In this document: in pieces, positions 1-10,360 of the stretch
Layout of the letters: every line of letters begins with the position of its first letter
Numbering within the stretch: the stretch's first letter is position 1
Assembly (NCBI GenBank): GCA_028564925.1
Contig: CM053026.1
Span: 605,946,457-606,010,456 of the forward strand
Reading direction: 5' to 3'
DNA length: 64,000 nt
DNA from: Lithobates sylvaticus
Taxonomy: Eukaryota; Chordata; Amphibia; Anura; Ranidae
The notes under the pieces: generated by a model
Seen by the model: only the letters and a program-made list of their open reading frames with translations
Database searches by the model: none
Told to the model about the DNA's origin: nothing
Translations under genes and position numbers: made by a program

Positions 1-663
1 ACGTGCCACTCGAAGGGCTGTGAGTTCGGCATTTGGAGGGCCCTCCACATCTGGGCCAACGGGCACCACATAGTTCCTGTTATGTCTTTTGAGGAAGTTG
101 TGCAATATGCAACAGGCAAGAACTATGTGGTTCAGTTTGTATTCCGCCAAGTTAAATGCCGTCAGGAACAGGCGGAAGCGGCTGGCCAGGATGCCAAAAG
201 CGTTCTCCACAACTCTTCTGGCTCTGGACAGCCTGTAGTTGAAGACCCTCTGGTCCGGGGTGAGGGTCCTCATCGGGAACGGCCTCATCACATGGGGAGT
301 CAACGCAAACGCTTCATCTGCGACAAAGACGAAGGGGAGTCCTTCGGCATTCTCCTCTGGAGGTGGCAAGCACAGACTGCCACTTTGGAGACGCCAGTAG
401 AACTCCGTGTGCGTAATGGCCCCACCATCCGATATCCGGCCGTTCATCCCCACGTCCACATACATAAACTCGTATGTTGCCGACACCACCGCCAACATCA
501 CTACACTATTAAACCCTTTATAATTATAATAGTAGGACCCCGAGTTGGGCGGTGGGACGATGCGGACGTGTTTCCCATCAATTGCCCCTCCGCAGTTAGG
601 AAAGTCCCAACGGCTGGCAAAGTGGGAGGCCACAGTCTGCCATTCCTGTGGCGTGGAAGGGAA
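1..663 (-). CDS. Harbinger transposase, exon 2 (DDE nuclease domain), cut by window edge
   Basis: The minus strand is open from 663 to position 1 (221 codons). A pyrimidine-rich acceptor ending TTTCACTCCACAG precedes it, and phase 0 joins it to exon 1. The frame reads FPSTPQEWQTVASHFASRWD, then GGAIDGKHVRI (first catalytic Asp, about residue 181 from the exon-1 ATG), MYVDVGMNGRISDGG (second Asp, about 222), FVADEAFALTPHVMRPF, and RVVENAFGILASRFR (Glu, about 305), ending near VACCILHNFL-type helices (here LACCILHNFLKRHNRNYV). These are the hallmarks of the PIF/Harbinger nuclease, which cuts and rejoins element ends at TWA targets in the nucleus. Together the exons give at least 373 residues, about the family length. 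Nothing visible is broken. Confidence 0.9.
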
Positions 664-1610
664 CTGTGGAGTGAAACAAGAAAAAAACATTAGTCACTTT
701 GCACCTAAACATTGCAAGCAGATTAGACAATCAACATCTTGGAACAAGAGCATTGTCTAAAATTGGAGGCTGGAAAGTATTTGCACAGAAAAGTAGAGGC
801 TCCCCTTCACAGATTACTCACCCCCCCATCAATCCCCCCACTTCTGATGGGCCATTGGCAATAACTAGGGGTTTTGGGGGGGGGGGTGGTGGACAGCTAA
901 CCCTCTGCACTTCATTGATTGGCAAATGGCTCAATAATGTGGGCTAGTTTGGCCAGACCCTCTGTACTTAACACTATTGGCAGGCCACAGGAAAGATCAA
1001 ATAACATTTCAACCCCCCCCCCCCCCCAAAAAAAGGCAGGCACAGTGTGACATTATTAAATTACCAAGCAAGCTAATAGGAGGGAAAGAAGACAAAAAAA
1101 TAGGAAATGGAATGTATGGAGGCAGTCCCTTGCACTACATGCTTTGCTGAATTCATCCCTAAAGATGCGCACTATAAAGAGGTAGGTATATAGTGTGTAT
1201 GGACCTTGGGAAAGCCAGCAGATAAAGGATTGGTACCATCTGACAGAGCAGTTGGGGGAGGGGGTTCCTAATGAGTTTGCCCCCCCCCCCCCACCAAAAG
1301 AACAAAAAAAGGGGGCTCTACATGAAGTAAACCACACAGCAAACATTTGTGCATATTTTAGGGGGTGTTTTGGGGCAAACAATACTATGCAGCAGACAAA
1401 AGACATTGCTTAAGTGACTAGGCCATAGGTGTCTATTGGGGCAGAAGAGCATGCTGGTGAGGTAAGTGAAGGGAAAAATGCATGAAGGAGAAAAGGGGCA
1501 CAGCATATTAGAACATATTGCAATCATGGTAATTAGGGAAGGAGGTCAAAAATACAAGTCATTAGCAAACAGAGCATACATAGAAGGGAATAGTAAAGTA
1601 GAAATGTTAC
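664..1610 (-). other. Intron of the Harbinger transposase
   Basis: This 947-bp stretch lies between a GTAACA donor and a CTCCACAG acceptor, both on the minus strand. It holds several homopolymer tracts on the plus strand (G-run near 876-886, C-runs near 1013-1026 and 1280-1292) and no open frame that resembles a protein. Small apparent ORFs here are chance frames. Confidence 0.75.
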
Positions 1611-2066
1611 CTTAATATAGTCCTCCTGCAGGACCTGAATGATGGCAGAACAGGTCTCTGGAATAATGATTCCCAGGGCCTGGGGAGAGATACCTGAAGA
1701 GAACTTCAAATCCTGAAGACTTCTCCCTGTCGCCAAGTACCTCAACGTGGCAACAAGCCTCTGCTCCGGAGTAATGGCTTGTCTCATGCAGGTATCCTGC
1801 CGGCTGATAAAGGGGGTCAGCAAAGCCAAAAGACGGTGAAAATCGGGGTCCGTCATCCTGAGAAAGTTCCTGAAATCATCAGGATTATTCTCCCGGATCT
1901 CACGAAGCAAAGGCATGTGCGAGAACTGGTCACGCTGAAGCAACCAATTCTTGGTCCACATACTCCTCGTCACTCTGTTCATGGACGGGTCTTGGGTCAA
2001 AGCTAAAAGCCCGACACCAATTCCGCGTACAGCACGAACTCGGCGACGAGTACGCACGGGAAACAT
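1611..2066 (-). CDS. Harbinger transposase, exon 1 (HARBI1-like)
   Basis: This exon encodes about 152 residues from the first ATG in frame. A second possible start is the Met in MNRVTRSMW, nearer the conserved part. Recognisable blocks are LLREIRENNPDDFRNFLRM, RQDTCMRQAITPEQRLVATL, RYLATGRSLQDLKFS and GIIIPETCSAIIQVLQ, which form the helical N-terminal region ahead of the DDE_Tnp_4 nuclease domain in Harbinger transposases and in vertebrate HARBI1. After codon AAG (1613-1611) the minus strand reads GTAACA, a good splice donor. Reading on into the intron gives only a short hydrophobic tail. There is no stop or frameshift. An upstream non-coding exon is possible. Confidence 0.85.
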
Positions 2067-2583
2067 CGCTCAGAAGGTCACAAAAGGTCGGCTGGTCAGA
2101 ACGGACAAACAGAAAGCACCGATAAACAGCAAGGCCTGAAAGAACGAAGTGAATACCAGCAACGAGCAGACAATAAGCAGTGCAAATCAAAGCGTCCTAT
2201 ATCAAGATATAGGCCGCAATGACCAACAAATGCGAACTGACTACACGCACTAATAAACAGATACGCACGACAAGCACAAACTGAAGAGCAGTAACGATCT
2301 GAGTCAGAAAACTGAGAAGCGCGAATCTTAAGTCACCAAACTTCCACTAACTCTCGATAAACACGGGATCAGCAGAAGGAGCCCAACGGGTGCCTGACGT
2401 GGTGCTGAACTTCCCTTTTGTAATATCGTGGACGACGACTTACGTCACGACGTTCTTCTGGACCGTATATTCCGACAACGTAGTCCGACCGTGTGTACGC
2501 AACGCCAACATCGGACAAAGTACGTCGGACAAAGTCCGACTGACCTGGTCCGCGGATTGTCCGAGCGTGTGTATGGGGCTTTA

Positions 2584-2922
2584 TACTTACCTGAGCCCCT
2601 TCTCGACCCACAAGACTCTTGCCTCTCCGGAGAATCGCACTCCTGATTGACTTTTGCCAGCAATGGGAGCCATTGGCTCCTGCTGCTGTCAATTACAGCC
2701 AGTTAGCCAATCAGGAGACAGAGGGGGGACCAAGCCGCCGCTCTGTGTGTGAATGGACACAAGAGCTGCTTGCTTTGGGGGCACCCAACAGGAAGGAGGA
2801 GCCAGGAGTGCCGTTGTGGGACCAGAGAAGTGGAGGATCTTGGCGGCTCTGTGCAAAACCATTACAGGTAAATATAACATGTTTGTTATTTAAAAAAAAA
2901 AAAATAAGGGTTTAATATCACT
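2584..2922 (+). repeat. TTAA-family repeat A, copy 1 (right part)
   Basis: This stretch resembles sequence at 27070-27384 and 56880-57180: an ACTTACCTGA(G/A)CC start, the block GCCATTGGCTCCTGCTGCTG, then CCAATCAGGAGA, TGTGTGTGAATGGACAC and a GGAGGAGCCAGGAGTGCC block. It ends in an A-rich run and GGTTTAATATCACT. The three copies define one interspersed family whose left end, seen at 56791, is AGTGGCTGTAAA next to TTAA. The Harbinger element at 1-2580 interrupts this copy. It contains no coding capacity. Confidence 0.7.
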
Positions 2923-3740
2923 GCATACTTGTTAAGTAACACAAAAGTATTTAATAAGTCTCACATAGTTCACAGTACTTTACCTAGCAGTTCTTTTCTT
3001 TCCAAAAAGACAGAGCAATATTTGTTCAGGCACTATCCAACTAATTCTTGGACTAAAATGCTGGTTCAGGGATGACCCAATCTTGTAAATTCAGGTGCTT
3101 ATGTGGGCCTTGGTTGTGTTCAGAAGCATATAGGGTGATATATCTACAGCTATGAAGCCCAAAAGTATTTCCTCCATATTGTGAGTACTGTGTTTACTCC
3201 AAGTATTCACTAGATAACACTAGAGGACTACAAGGATCTCACTCTGAAAGGGGGACTCTTTAAAGACAAATTCATTTTTTGTGTTCACCTTAAAAATAAC
3301 ATTGTGGACACTTACCTCAGTTATCTAATGATTCCTTTTAAACAGCAGTTCTGATTATTTATTTGCTAGGCAACACGGTTACAAGAAAATATAATATATC
3401 TATTTTGGGAATTACATTTGAATAGTATTTCTTTTCCCTTGAGGTGTGAATATTGTTTCTTTGTGCTTCACTACCTACATTCATATCATACCATCTATCA
3501 CCTGTGCCTTAAGAATGTTAAGAGTATATTTTGCATTATTATTGTGCCAGAATATATAGATTGTGGATGGCTTCAGTGTGCTAAGGTTTAATATATTTCC
3601 ATTTATATGCCTTGACAGTACTCTTGACATTCAAATTCTACCATTTGAAACATTTTAATCATACAATTATGTATAAGTTGAGCATTGTCACTACTCTTTC
3701 AGTTATTGTATGTGTGCACTTGATATATATATATATTTAT
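2923..3740. other. No recognisable feature
   Basis: AT-rich unique-looking sequence with no long open frame, clear repeat or RNA gene. A short TA tract (3722-3743) abuts the next element. Confidence 0.6.
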
Positions 3741-3741
3741 A

Positions 3742-4320
3742 TATACACGATATTGTCAAAAGTATTAGGGTGCCTGTCTTTACACGCACATGAATTTTAA
3801 TGGCATCTCAGTCTTAGTCCGTAGAGTTCAATACCCCACAAGATTTAGGAGTGTGTCTATGAGAATGTTTGACCATTCTTCCAAAAGCACATTTGTGAGG
3901 TCAGGCACTGATGTTGTACAAGAAGGCCTGGTTCTCAGTTTCCACTCTAATTCATTCCAAAGGTGTTCAAAAGTGTTCCAAAGGTCCATAAAGACATAGA
4001 TGAGTAAGTTTGGGGTGGAGGAATATGACTGGCATGTAGAGAGTCCTGACCTCAACATGATAAAACACCTTTGGGGTGAATTAGAGTGGAACCTGTGAGA
4101 CAGGCCTTCCCATCCAACATTAGTGCTTGACCTCACAAATGCGCTTTTGGAAGAATGGTCAAACATTCCCATAGACACACTCGTAAACCTTGTGGACAGC
4201 CATCCCAGAAGAGTTAAAGCTATTATAGCTGCAAAGGGTGGGCCAACTCAATATTGAACCCTACGAACTAAGACTGGGATGCCATTAGGGGCAGGTGTCC
4301 CAATACTTGTGACAGTATAG
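3742..4320. mobile_element. Tc1-like element relic with inverted halves
   Basis: The ends are inverted: the left reads ATTGTCAAAAGTATTAGG and the right CCAATACTTGTGACAGTATA, beside TA-rich flanks. The left half (about 3780-3985) is an inverted partial copy of the right half (about 3990-4300); both carry the GTTTGACCATTCTTCCAAAAG block, once per strand. This structure, two 3' parts facing each other, is typical of a non-autonomous foldback derivative of a Tc1/mariner transposon. Divergence between the arms suggests it is old. Confidence 0.75.
4000..4257 (+). pseudogene. Tc1-like transposase, C-terminal remnant
   Basis: This 86-codon frame contains one internal stop (TGA near 4096). It reads MSKFGVEEYDWHVESPDLNM, then HLWGELEW, LTNALLEEWSNIPIDTLVNL and PRRVKAIIAAKGGPTQY. 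SPDLNxIxHLWxxL holds the last part of the Tc1/mariner catalytic DDE domain, and PRRVxAxIxAKGGPT is the usual C-terminus. The N-terminal DNA-binding domain and the first two catalytic Asp residues are absent. An inverted copy of the same region lies at about 3828-3985 on the minus strand. Confidence 0.8.
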
Positions 4321-4640
4321 TTTATATATATATATATATATATAAAATTGTGGTGCTATAGACACCATTTTACACACCTGCTTCCTGCTGTGGTCTTATT
4401 CTGGTCTAAGCTAAAGGTATATTTCCTGGCCAAATCATGTTTCCTGGCCAATTACATCATAATCACATCATGCTGTAAATGCTCATGAGTAACATAGCCA
4501 GCCTGTGTTATTTATTTTTTGTAGCAAATATGTTGGGGCTGCTATGACCATCCTTTTTACCGATCCCATCCCCATGACTTTACCATTAAGACCAACAGCT
4601 GTCAGAGAAATTACCAATCCAGTAATGTTTTCCGAACGGG
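4321..4640. other. Short TA microsatellite, then no recognisable feature
   Basis: A TA tract covers 4321-4343. The remainder is ordinary AT-rich sequence without an open frame or recognisable repeat. Confidence 0.6.
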
Positions 4641-5139
4641 TTTCCGGCAAGTACGCAGGCGCGGCGGAACGACCGTTCTACACGCGCGCATACGTTGGCC
4701 GATGGCACGACGTGCAGGCATTCGTATTAGTGCAGGTCCGACGTGACGCTTTGGCTGGCCTATTTAAAGACACTCTGATGATCAGACAAGTTGTTCATCG
4801 GATTCCTCTTGCTTCCAGTGTTTGACCCCCTTGCTTGTGACCCAGACCTGTCTGCTGTCTCCTGTGTTTGACCCTCGGCTTGTGACTTGGATTTTCTTAC
4901 TACCTCTGGTGCCTGACCCTTTTGCCTGTATTCTGGACTACTCAGCTTTCTTCAGTGTTTGACCCTCGTCCTGTTTGGACTTCTGCGATACCAGTTACTG
5001 CACAGCTGCTCACCTCTCAAGGTATTTCATCAACTATATTCCATCTACTGGTGACCTGTGCCTCTTCGTGCCATCCACTTCCAGGGGGCGGAGTGCGCCA
5101 AGTCGCAAGGGTGAACCGCTCTTGGCATTTCGGCCTCGG
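4640..5139 (+). repeat. GC-rich repeat-like segment, unassigned
   Basis: Base composition rises sharply here, with CpG-rich sequence (4630-4740), a TATTTAAAG box-like site (4762), then repeated GTGTTTGACCC / CTTGTGAC phrases (4818-4980) and a splice-donor-like GGTAAGTAC at 5140. Such phrase repetition is typical of the leader of an interspersed retroelement, and a CR1-type coding scrap follows directly. The segment could be the leader of that LINE or part of an LTR-type element. The family cannot be settled from one copy. Confidence 0.4.
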
Positions 5140-5330
5140 TAAGTACTTATCTGACAACAGCACAACCATTGGTCCCTCCACACATGCCAGGGTACTGGGT
5201 GTAATCCTTGACTCTGACCTCTCCTTCAGCCCCCACATCCAATAACTGGCTAAATCTTGCCATATATTCCTCCAATATATCCTTAACAATTTTAGGATGA
5301 GCTGCAAGAGGTGTAAAAACCTCTCTCCTT
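5140..5330 (+). pseudogene. CR1/L2-type LINE ORF2 fragment (reverse transcriptase region)
   Basis: One frame reads GPSTHARVLGVILDSDLSFS, PHIQ, a stop (TAA at 5243-5245), then LAKSCHIFLQYILNNFRMSC. The motif LGVxLDsxLSFxxHI...LAKSCxxxLxxI is characteristic of the region just after the reverse transcriptase fingers/palm in CR1, L2 and related LINEs. Only about 60 codons survive, with no flanking RT motifs, so this is a short broken remnant. Confidence 0.7.
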
Positions 5331-5602
5331 TATGTCAAAATCAGCATTTAACAATTATAGTGTAGGTTAATATAATGAGTCTCAGTGACGCTTGGAGAAC
5401 CAGAATATAACTTTAACTCTTGATGGGTATTTTTAGTGAATAACAAGATCTGGTGTGACATGGATAAACTAGGATTGCACTAATAGATTTATTTTAATAA
5501 TGTGTTGAATGGAAACGGAGTTCTGTTTTATTTACCAGCAAAAACCGAACTCCAACAAAATATAACATTTACAAACAATGCAGCTATAAATTTATTAAGA
5601 CA
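5331..5602. other. No recognisable feature
   Basis: AT-rich sequence without an open frame or identifiable repeat. Confidence 0.55.
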
Positions 5603-5606
5603 TTAA

Positions 5607-6603
5607 CCACTTCAGCCCCGGACCAATTGGCAGCCAAAGGACCAGGCCCCTTTTTGCGATTCGGCACTGCGTCGCTTTAACTGACAATTGCGCGGTCGTG
5701 CGACGTGGCTCCCAAACAAAATTGGCGTCCTTTTTTTCCCACAAATAGAGCTTTCTTTTGTTGGTATTTGATCGCCCCTGCGGTTTTTATGTTTTGCGCT
5801 ATAAACAAAAATAGAGCGACAATTTTGAAAAAAATTCAATATTTTTTGCTTTTTGCTATAATAAATATCCCCAAAAAATATATAAAAAAAAATTTTTTTC
5901 CTCAGTTTAGGCCAATACGTATTCTCCTACATATTTTTGGTAAAAAAAAATCGCAATTAGCGATTATTGATTGGTTTGCGCAAAAGTTATAGCGTTTACA
6001 AAATAGGGGATAGTTTTATAGCATTTTTATTAATATATTTTTTTTACTAGTAATGGCGGTGATCAGCGATTTTTATTGTGACTGCGACATTATGGTGGAC
6101 ACATCGGACATTTTTGACACATTTTTGGGACCATTGTCATTTATACAGCAATCAATGCTATTTAAATGCATTGATTCCTGTATAAATGACAGTGGTAGTG
6201 AAAGAGTTAACCACTAGGGGGAGGGGAGGGATTATGGGCTGTGACGTGTGTGTGTTTTTTTACATTAGGGGGTGGGGCTGACGTCTGACGTCATTGATCG
6301 GCTTTCCCGATGACCGGGAACAGCCGATCAATGACAGGCAATGTAGGAAGCGCGGAGAGAGGTTTGTTTACACATACCTCTCCCCGTTCTTCAGCTCCGT
6401 GACCCGATCGCGGGACACCAGCGGCGATCGGGTCCGCTGGTCCTGCGGTCGGGGTCACGGAGCTCCCGACCGGGTCGCGAGCGCACCGCTGGCGGCGCGC
6501 ACGACCCACGGGCAGGAAATTAAAGGGCCACGTACAGGTACGTGATTTTGCCTGCCCGTGCCATTCTGCCGCAGTATATCTGCGTGAGGCGGTCGGGAAG
6601 CGG
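5607..6603. mobile_element. TTAA-flanked MITE (piggyBac-like class), about 1 kb
   Basis: The left edge is TTAA (5603-5606) followed by CCACTTCAGCCCCGGACC. The right edge ends GAAGCGG followed by TCAA, a one-base decay of TTAA. The interior matches other copies in this window: AATTGCGCGGTCGT, CCCACAAATAGAGCTTTCTTTTG and GGTATTTGATC recur at 25980-26070. There is no transposase. GC-rich inverted segments (6280-6335 and 6400-6480) can fold. TTAA target duplication plus CC-starting ends fits piggyBac-type mobilisation; Kolobok also uses TTAA. Confidence 0.8.
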
Positions 6604-6649
6604 TCAAAGTGAATGCAAAGTCAAACTTGAAAGCTCTGCCCCCCCTACT

Positions 6650-7244
6650 TGGACCCATAGTGGTTTTGTATAAATTACAGTAAAATATGTATGATGCTGG
6701 GCTGCTGTATTCCAGTGCTAGGGTACCTATAACTATAATATCAATATAATAATAAGTGTACTGTGATTCTTAGATGCTCCATGCCTATAAATAAACCATC
6801 AAATAAATGAGTAACCTTGAATCTTAATGCCTACAATGCATACAAGTAGTTAACACCTATGCAATATTAAACCAAATGGTCCAATTGTTTAAAAAAAACA
6901 CAATAATAAATCTGTTCAGTTCAGTGTAGTATTCACCACCACTTCACTAAGGGTGTAAATCTTGTTCCAAAAAATTACAAGTACCCGAATCTCTCAATGC
7001 TTTCAGTGCGTTTAAATTCCACACAATGTGTGTCACCTCAGTGCTCCGTGCTCACAGAAATCTCATAATCCTCCCAGATAATGATAAAGACCAACTCCTC
7101 TTCCTCCTCCATACCTCTAGAGGCTCTCCGTTTGGCCTTTCTGTGGGTTCCAATATAGGGATATGTGGTGCCTTTAAAGATCGTTTTATTCATGCTGTCA
7201 TAGTGCCTTGCCCATATGTGGGGAAATTACCACAAAACCTCTTA
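6650..7244 (+). repeat. Left arm of a 2.2-kb inverted repeat
   Basis: This arm matches 8252-8845 in inverted orientation, for example GATAATGATAAAGACCAACT here and its complement near 8400. The arms have diverged by substitutions and small indels. Each keeps an ATG-started frame beginning MCVT and containing ILPDNDKDQLLFLL and FIHAVIVP. I recognise no protein family in that frame; it may be open by chance. Confidence 0.75.
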
Positions 7245-7990
7245 TTATTATACAATATTTATATAGCGCTGGCAGTTTGCGCAGCACTTTACAACAGTAG
7301 GGCAGACAGTACAATTACAATACAATTCAATACAGGAAGAATCAGAGGACCCTGCTCTTTAGAGCTTACAATCTAGGAGGGAGTGTCAATTGATATGAAA
7401 TGGTAATAACTGTGGGGGGTGAGCTGATGAAGAAAATAAAAGAACAGTTGTTAGGTGGAGGCAGGATAGGCTTCTCCGAAGAGAAATGTTTTCAGGGATC
7501 GCCTAAAAGTAGATAGATTTGGAGATAGTCTGACAGATTGGGGTAGGGTATTCCAAAGGATGGGAGAGGCTCAGGAGAAGTCCTAAAGGCAAATATGGGA
7601 GGAGGTGATGAGGGAGCTAGAGAGCAGGAGGTCTTTGGAGGAATGAAGAGGATGATTAGGTTGTTCTTTTGAGACTAGGCTAGTGATGTAGCTGGGGGCA
7701 GAGTTGTGGATGGCTTTGTAACTTATTGTTAGTATTTTGAATTTAATTTGTTGGGTGAGTGGCAGCCAATGGAGGGAGTGGCAGAGAGGGGTAGCAGGCG
7801 CTTAGCGGTTTGTAAGGTGGATGAGTCTGGCAGCAGTATTCATGATGGACTGAAGGGGGTATAGTCTATTTAAAGGTAAGCCAATGAGGAGGGAGTTGCA
7901 GTAGTCGAGGTAAGAGATAACCAGGGAGTGAATCAGGAGCTTTGTGGTTTCATTGGTTAGGAAAGGACATAGTTTGGAGATGTTGCAGAG
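7245..7990 (-). pseudogene. L2/CR1-type LINE, 5'-truncated 3' end
   Basis: The minus strand encodes a decayed ORF2 C-terminus: LLIHSLVISYLDYCNSLLIG, PLQSIMNTAARLIHLTNR, HWLPLTQQIKFKILTISYKA, SAPSYITSLVS and RRSLKTFLFGEAYP. These are the thumb and C-terminal motifs of L2/CR1-like LINEs (YCNSLL, RLIH, HWLP, KxLKTxLF). Several stops interrupt the frame. The 3' untranslated part on the plus strand holds TATTTATATAGCGCTGGC and GCTTACAATCTAGGAGGG, a tail seen widely in amphibian repeats, and ends at TTATTATTA. It sits in the loop of the 6650-8845 inverted repeat. Confidence 0.8.
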
Positions 7991-7997
7991 GGTGTTG

Positions 7998-8237
7998 ATA
8001 CTATAGATTTTTATTTAAAACAAAATCCACTTACATTTAAAAATTTTTACGTCACAACCACCTGGCTTCATCAGGGGTCACGTGGTTGTGACGTAACGTG
8101 TAGGGTGCTAGCGGTGGAAGACGTGGACCGGAAGTGACATCATGCATAAGTGAAGCCAGGAATTTTTGACAAATCAAGCGTTTTAAAGAATTTTAAATGT
8201 AAGTGGATATTGATTTTAAATAAAAGTCTATAGTACC
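7998..8237. repeat. Small inverted-repeat element with internal hairpin
   Basis: TACTATAGATTTTTATTTAA (left) pairs with the complement of TTTAAATAAAAGTCTATAGTA (right), giving terminal repeats of about 48 bp with a few mismatches. Inside, ACGTCACAACCAC (8049-8061) and GTGGTTGTGACGT (8082-8094) form a perfect 13-bp stem with a 20-base loop. There is no coding content. Confidence 0.65.
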
Positions 8238-8251
8238 AACATACTACACCA

Positions 8252-8845
8252 TAAGAGGCTTTCTGGTATTTTCCCCACATACGGGTAAGGCACTATGACA
8301 GCATGAATAAATAGACCCTTAAAGGCACCACATACCCCTATATTGTAACCCACAGGAAGGCCAAGCGGAGTGCCCCAAGAGATACGAAGGAGGAAGAGGA
8401 GTTGGTCTTTATCATTATCTGGGAGGATTATGATATACAACCTATATAACATCAACCTGGAGGTGAGAGTTCTGTGAGCACAGAGCACTGCAGTGACACA
8501 CATTGTGTGGAATTTAACGTCACAAAAAGCATTGATAGATTGAGGTGTTGGTCATTTTTTAAAATAAAATTTACACCATTAGCGAAATTATGGTGGGTAC
8601 TACACTGAACTGCATGGATTTATTATTGTGTTTTATTTTTTAAACAGTTGGATTATTTTTAATCACTTTTATGTTTTGTAGGTATTAATATTCATGGTTA
8701 CTCATTTATTTGAGCATCTAAGAATCACAGTACACCTATTATTATATTGATGTTATAGTTATAGGCACCCTAGCATTGGACTACAGCAGTGCAAATCATT
8801 CATATTTTACATTATACTTGAGCTCTATGTGGGAACACATAATGA
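8252..8845 (-). repeat. Right arm of the 2.2-kb inverted repeat
   Basis: Inverted counterpart of 6650-7244. It carries the minus-strand frame 8228-8503 that starts MCVTAVLCAHR and shares ILPDNDKDQLLFLL and FIHAVIVP with the left arm, with an extra insertion of about 10 residues. Outer ends match near TGCTAGGGT(A/G)CC. Confidence 0.75.
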
Positions 8846-10100
8846 GGCTAGCAGTAGCTTCACATACAGTATATCATTTTGGATTAACACAATCACGTGC
8901 GCACTATTTCGGTTTAACGCTTGAAAGGTAGCGCAGGGGTTACACTTTGTAAATTGTATAAATTACTCCTTAGATTCATGTATGAGAGCAACTTGCACAC
9001 TTCATAATAACTCATCAAGTTTTGATGACACAAATACATATATGCCTGACATATATTAGTGGTGAACCACATTGTGAGGATTGATGCAAGTCGATTTGTT
9101 ATGAATTGTTTATGAATGACTAAGCCCTTTGCAACAATAATCTGTTTTACCAAAATGTTCAGTTGCTTGTATAAGCAATATTGCCACTCTAGGGATATAT
9201 ATTCAATATGACTACATCTTGGCCTCGGCCACGTTGAATATCTCAATATTTTCAGCAATATGCCTACAAACCGTAGATAGCCAGCAACATTAAGGTCTGG
9301 TCAAATTGGTATAGGGGTTTATACGGCTTGATCCAATGATTTCATTCTTCATTTGAGAGCTGTGAGTCCAATTAAGGCATAATTGGAAATTATTGTTCCT
9401 CTATATGAGTTTTTTTGTTGCTGTCTGTGTTTGGGAACATTCACCTTCTCTATTTGTCCTTGTGTACTTTACCTCTGTAACAAGTAATTGTAAAGTTGTT
9501 ATTGTAATAGGTCAGGGGGAATGCATTCAATAGGGAGACCTAAATGAGAAACAAAAAATAATAATAATGCCTTAACCATTCCATACAAAAAAGGTTTGAA
9601 GTGTGTTTTGATTTTGTTTTTTGTTGCATGTAGTTTGCATATATGTGTATATTTGACTTGATATCAACATGTTGCAAGTCCCAGTACAGCAGAGCTTAGG
9701 CTAGAAGAGGGAGTGGTAGAACGGGGAACCAGGTGTGCTGCATGAAAATGTGCTGTAATAGGACATGCAGATGGGGAGATAGCTGAGTGAAAAGAGAGAC
9801 AATCTCAACAGTATCATTCAAACCATTTCCTGTGAGTTGAGGTCATAATAGATACACCTCCTGCTGGTGCATGATCATGTCAGCCTGTGCTCAAATGAGA
9901 ATTCCACAGAGTACAGTGCTCATATCATAATGAAAATATCACTCCTAGATGAGGATCACGCACTTCAGTTCAGAGCATCCCTGACCGTCTTTCCCCTCAT
10001 CTCTCTCCCTTTTTTTTCTCTCTATTTCCCTTGTTACATTATATCTCAAAATATTTTGTACTTTCCTCGGTTTCTTTGCAAAAGCACTTAACAAACAACC
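8846..10100. other. No recognisable feature
   Basis: About 1.25 kb of AT-rich sequence, probably host DNA or very old repeat. The minus-strand frame at 8914-9258 resembles no family I know and has the composition of chance sequence. Confidence 0.55.
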
Positions 10101-10360
10101 AGTGGTGAGATGATTTGAGCATTGTGACATAGGATATGATCCGGCTGGAAGTAGCCATCAGAAGATGGGTACACTGTAGTCATAAAGGGATATCTCACAC
10201 ACCATTACACCACCACCACCAGCCTGAACCATTGATATAAGGCAGGATGGGGGGGCGGAGCCGGCGGCCAGAGCGCATGGACGGCTGAGGAGAGCGCTCT
10301 GACACAGCGGCTCATTTACAGCGGCACACAGCGAGTATCCAGCCCAAAATTTTAGCACAT

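Larger units (their letters stand above)
1..2580 (-). mobile_element. Harbinger (PIF) DNA transposon, 5' part, probably intact
   Basis: The transposon's 5' terminus lies at position 2580, where the plus strand reads CGTGTGTATGGGGCT, followed by a TTA target site (2581-2583). The same terminus with a TAA duplication bounds the MITE at 19752-20177, which supports the boundary. About 510 bp of subterminal sequence rich in GTCCGAC/GTCGGAC motifs precedes the transposase gene. The element runs off the left edge, so its 3' terminus and the Myb-like accessory gene that autonomous Harbingers carry cannot be seen. It landed inside an older repeat that continues at 2584. Family assignment is strong because transposase, termini and 3-bp target site agree. 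Confidence 0.9.

Noticed and set aside
1056-1527. Small frames in the Harbinger intron
   Set aside because: They lie between good splice sites of the transposase and show no family; chance frames.
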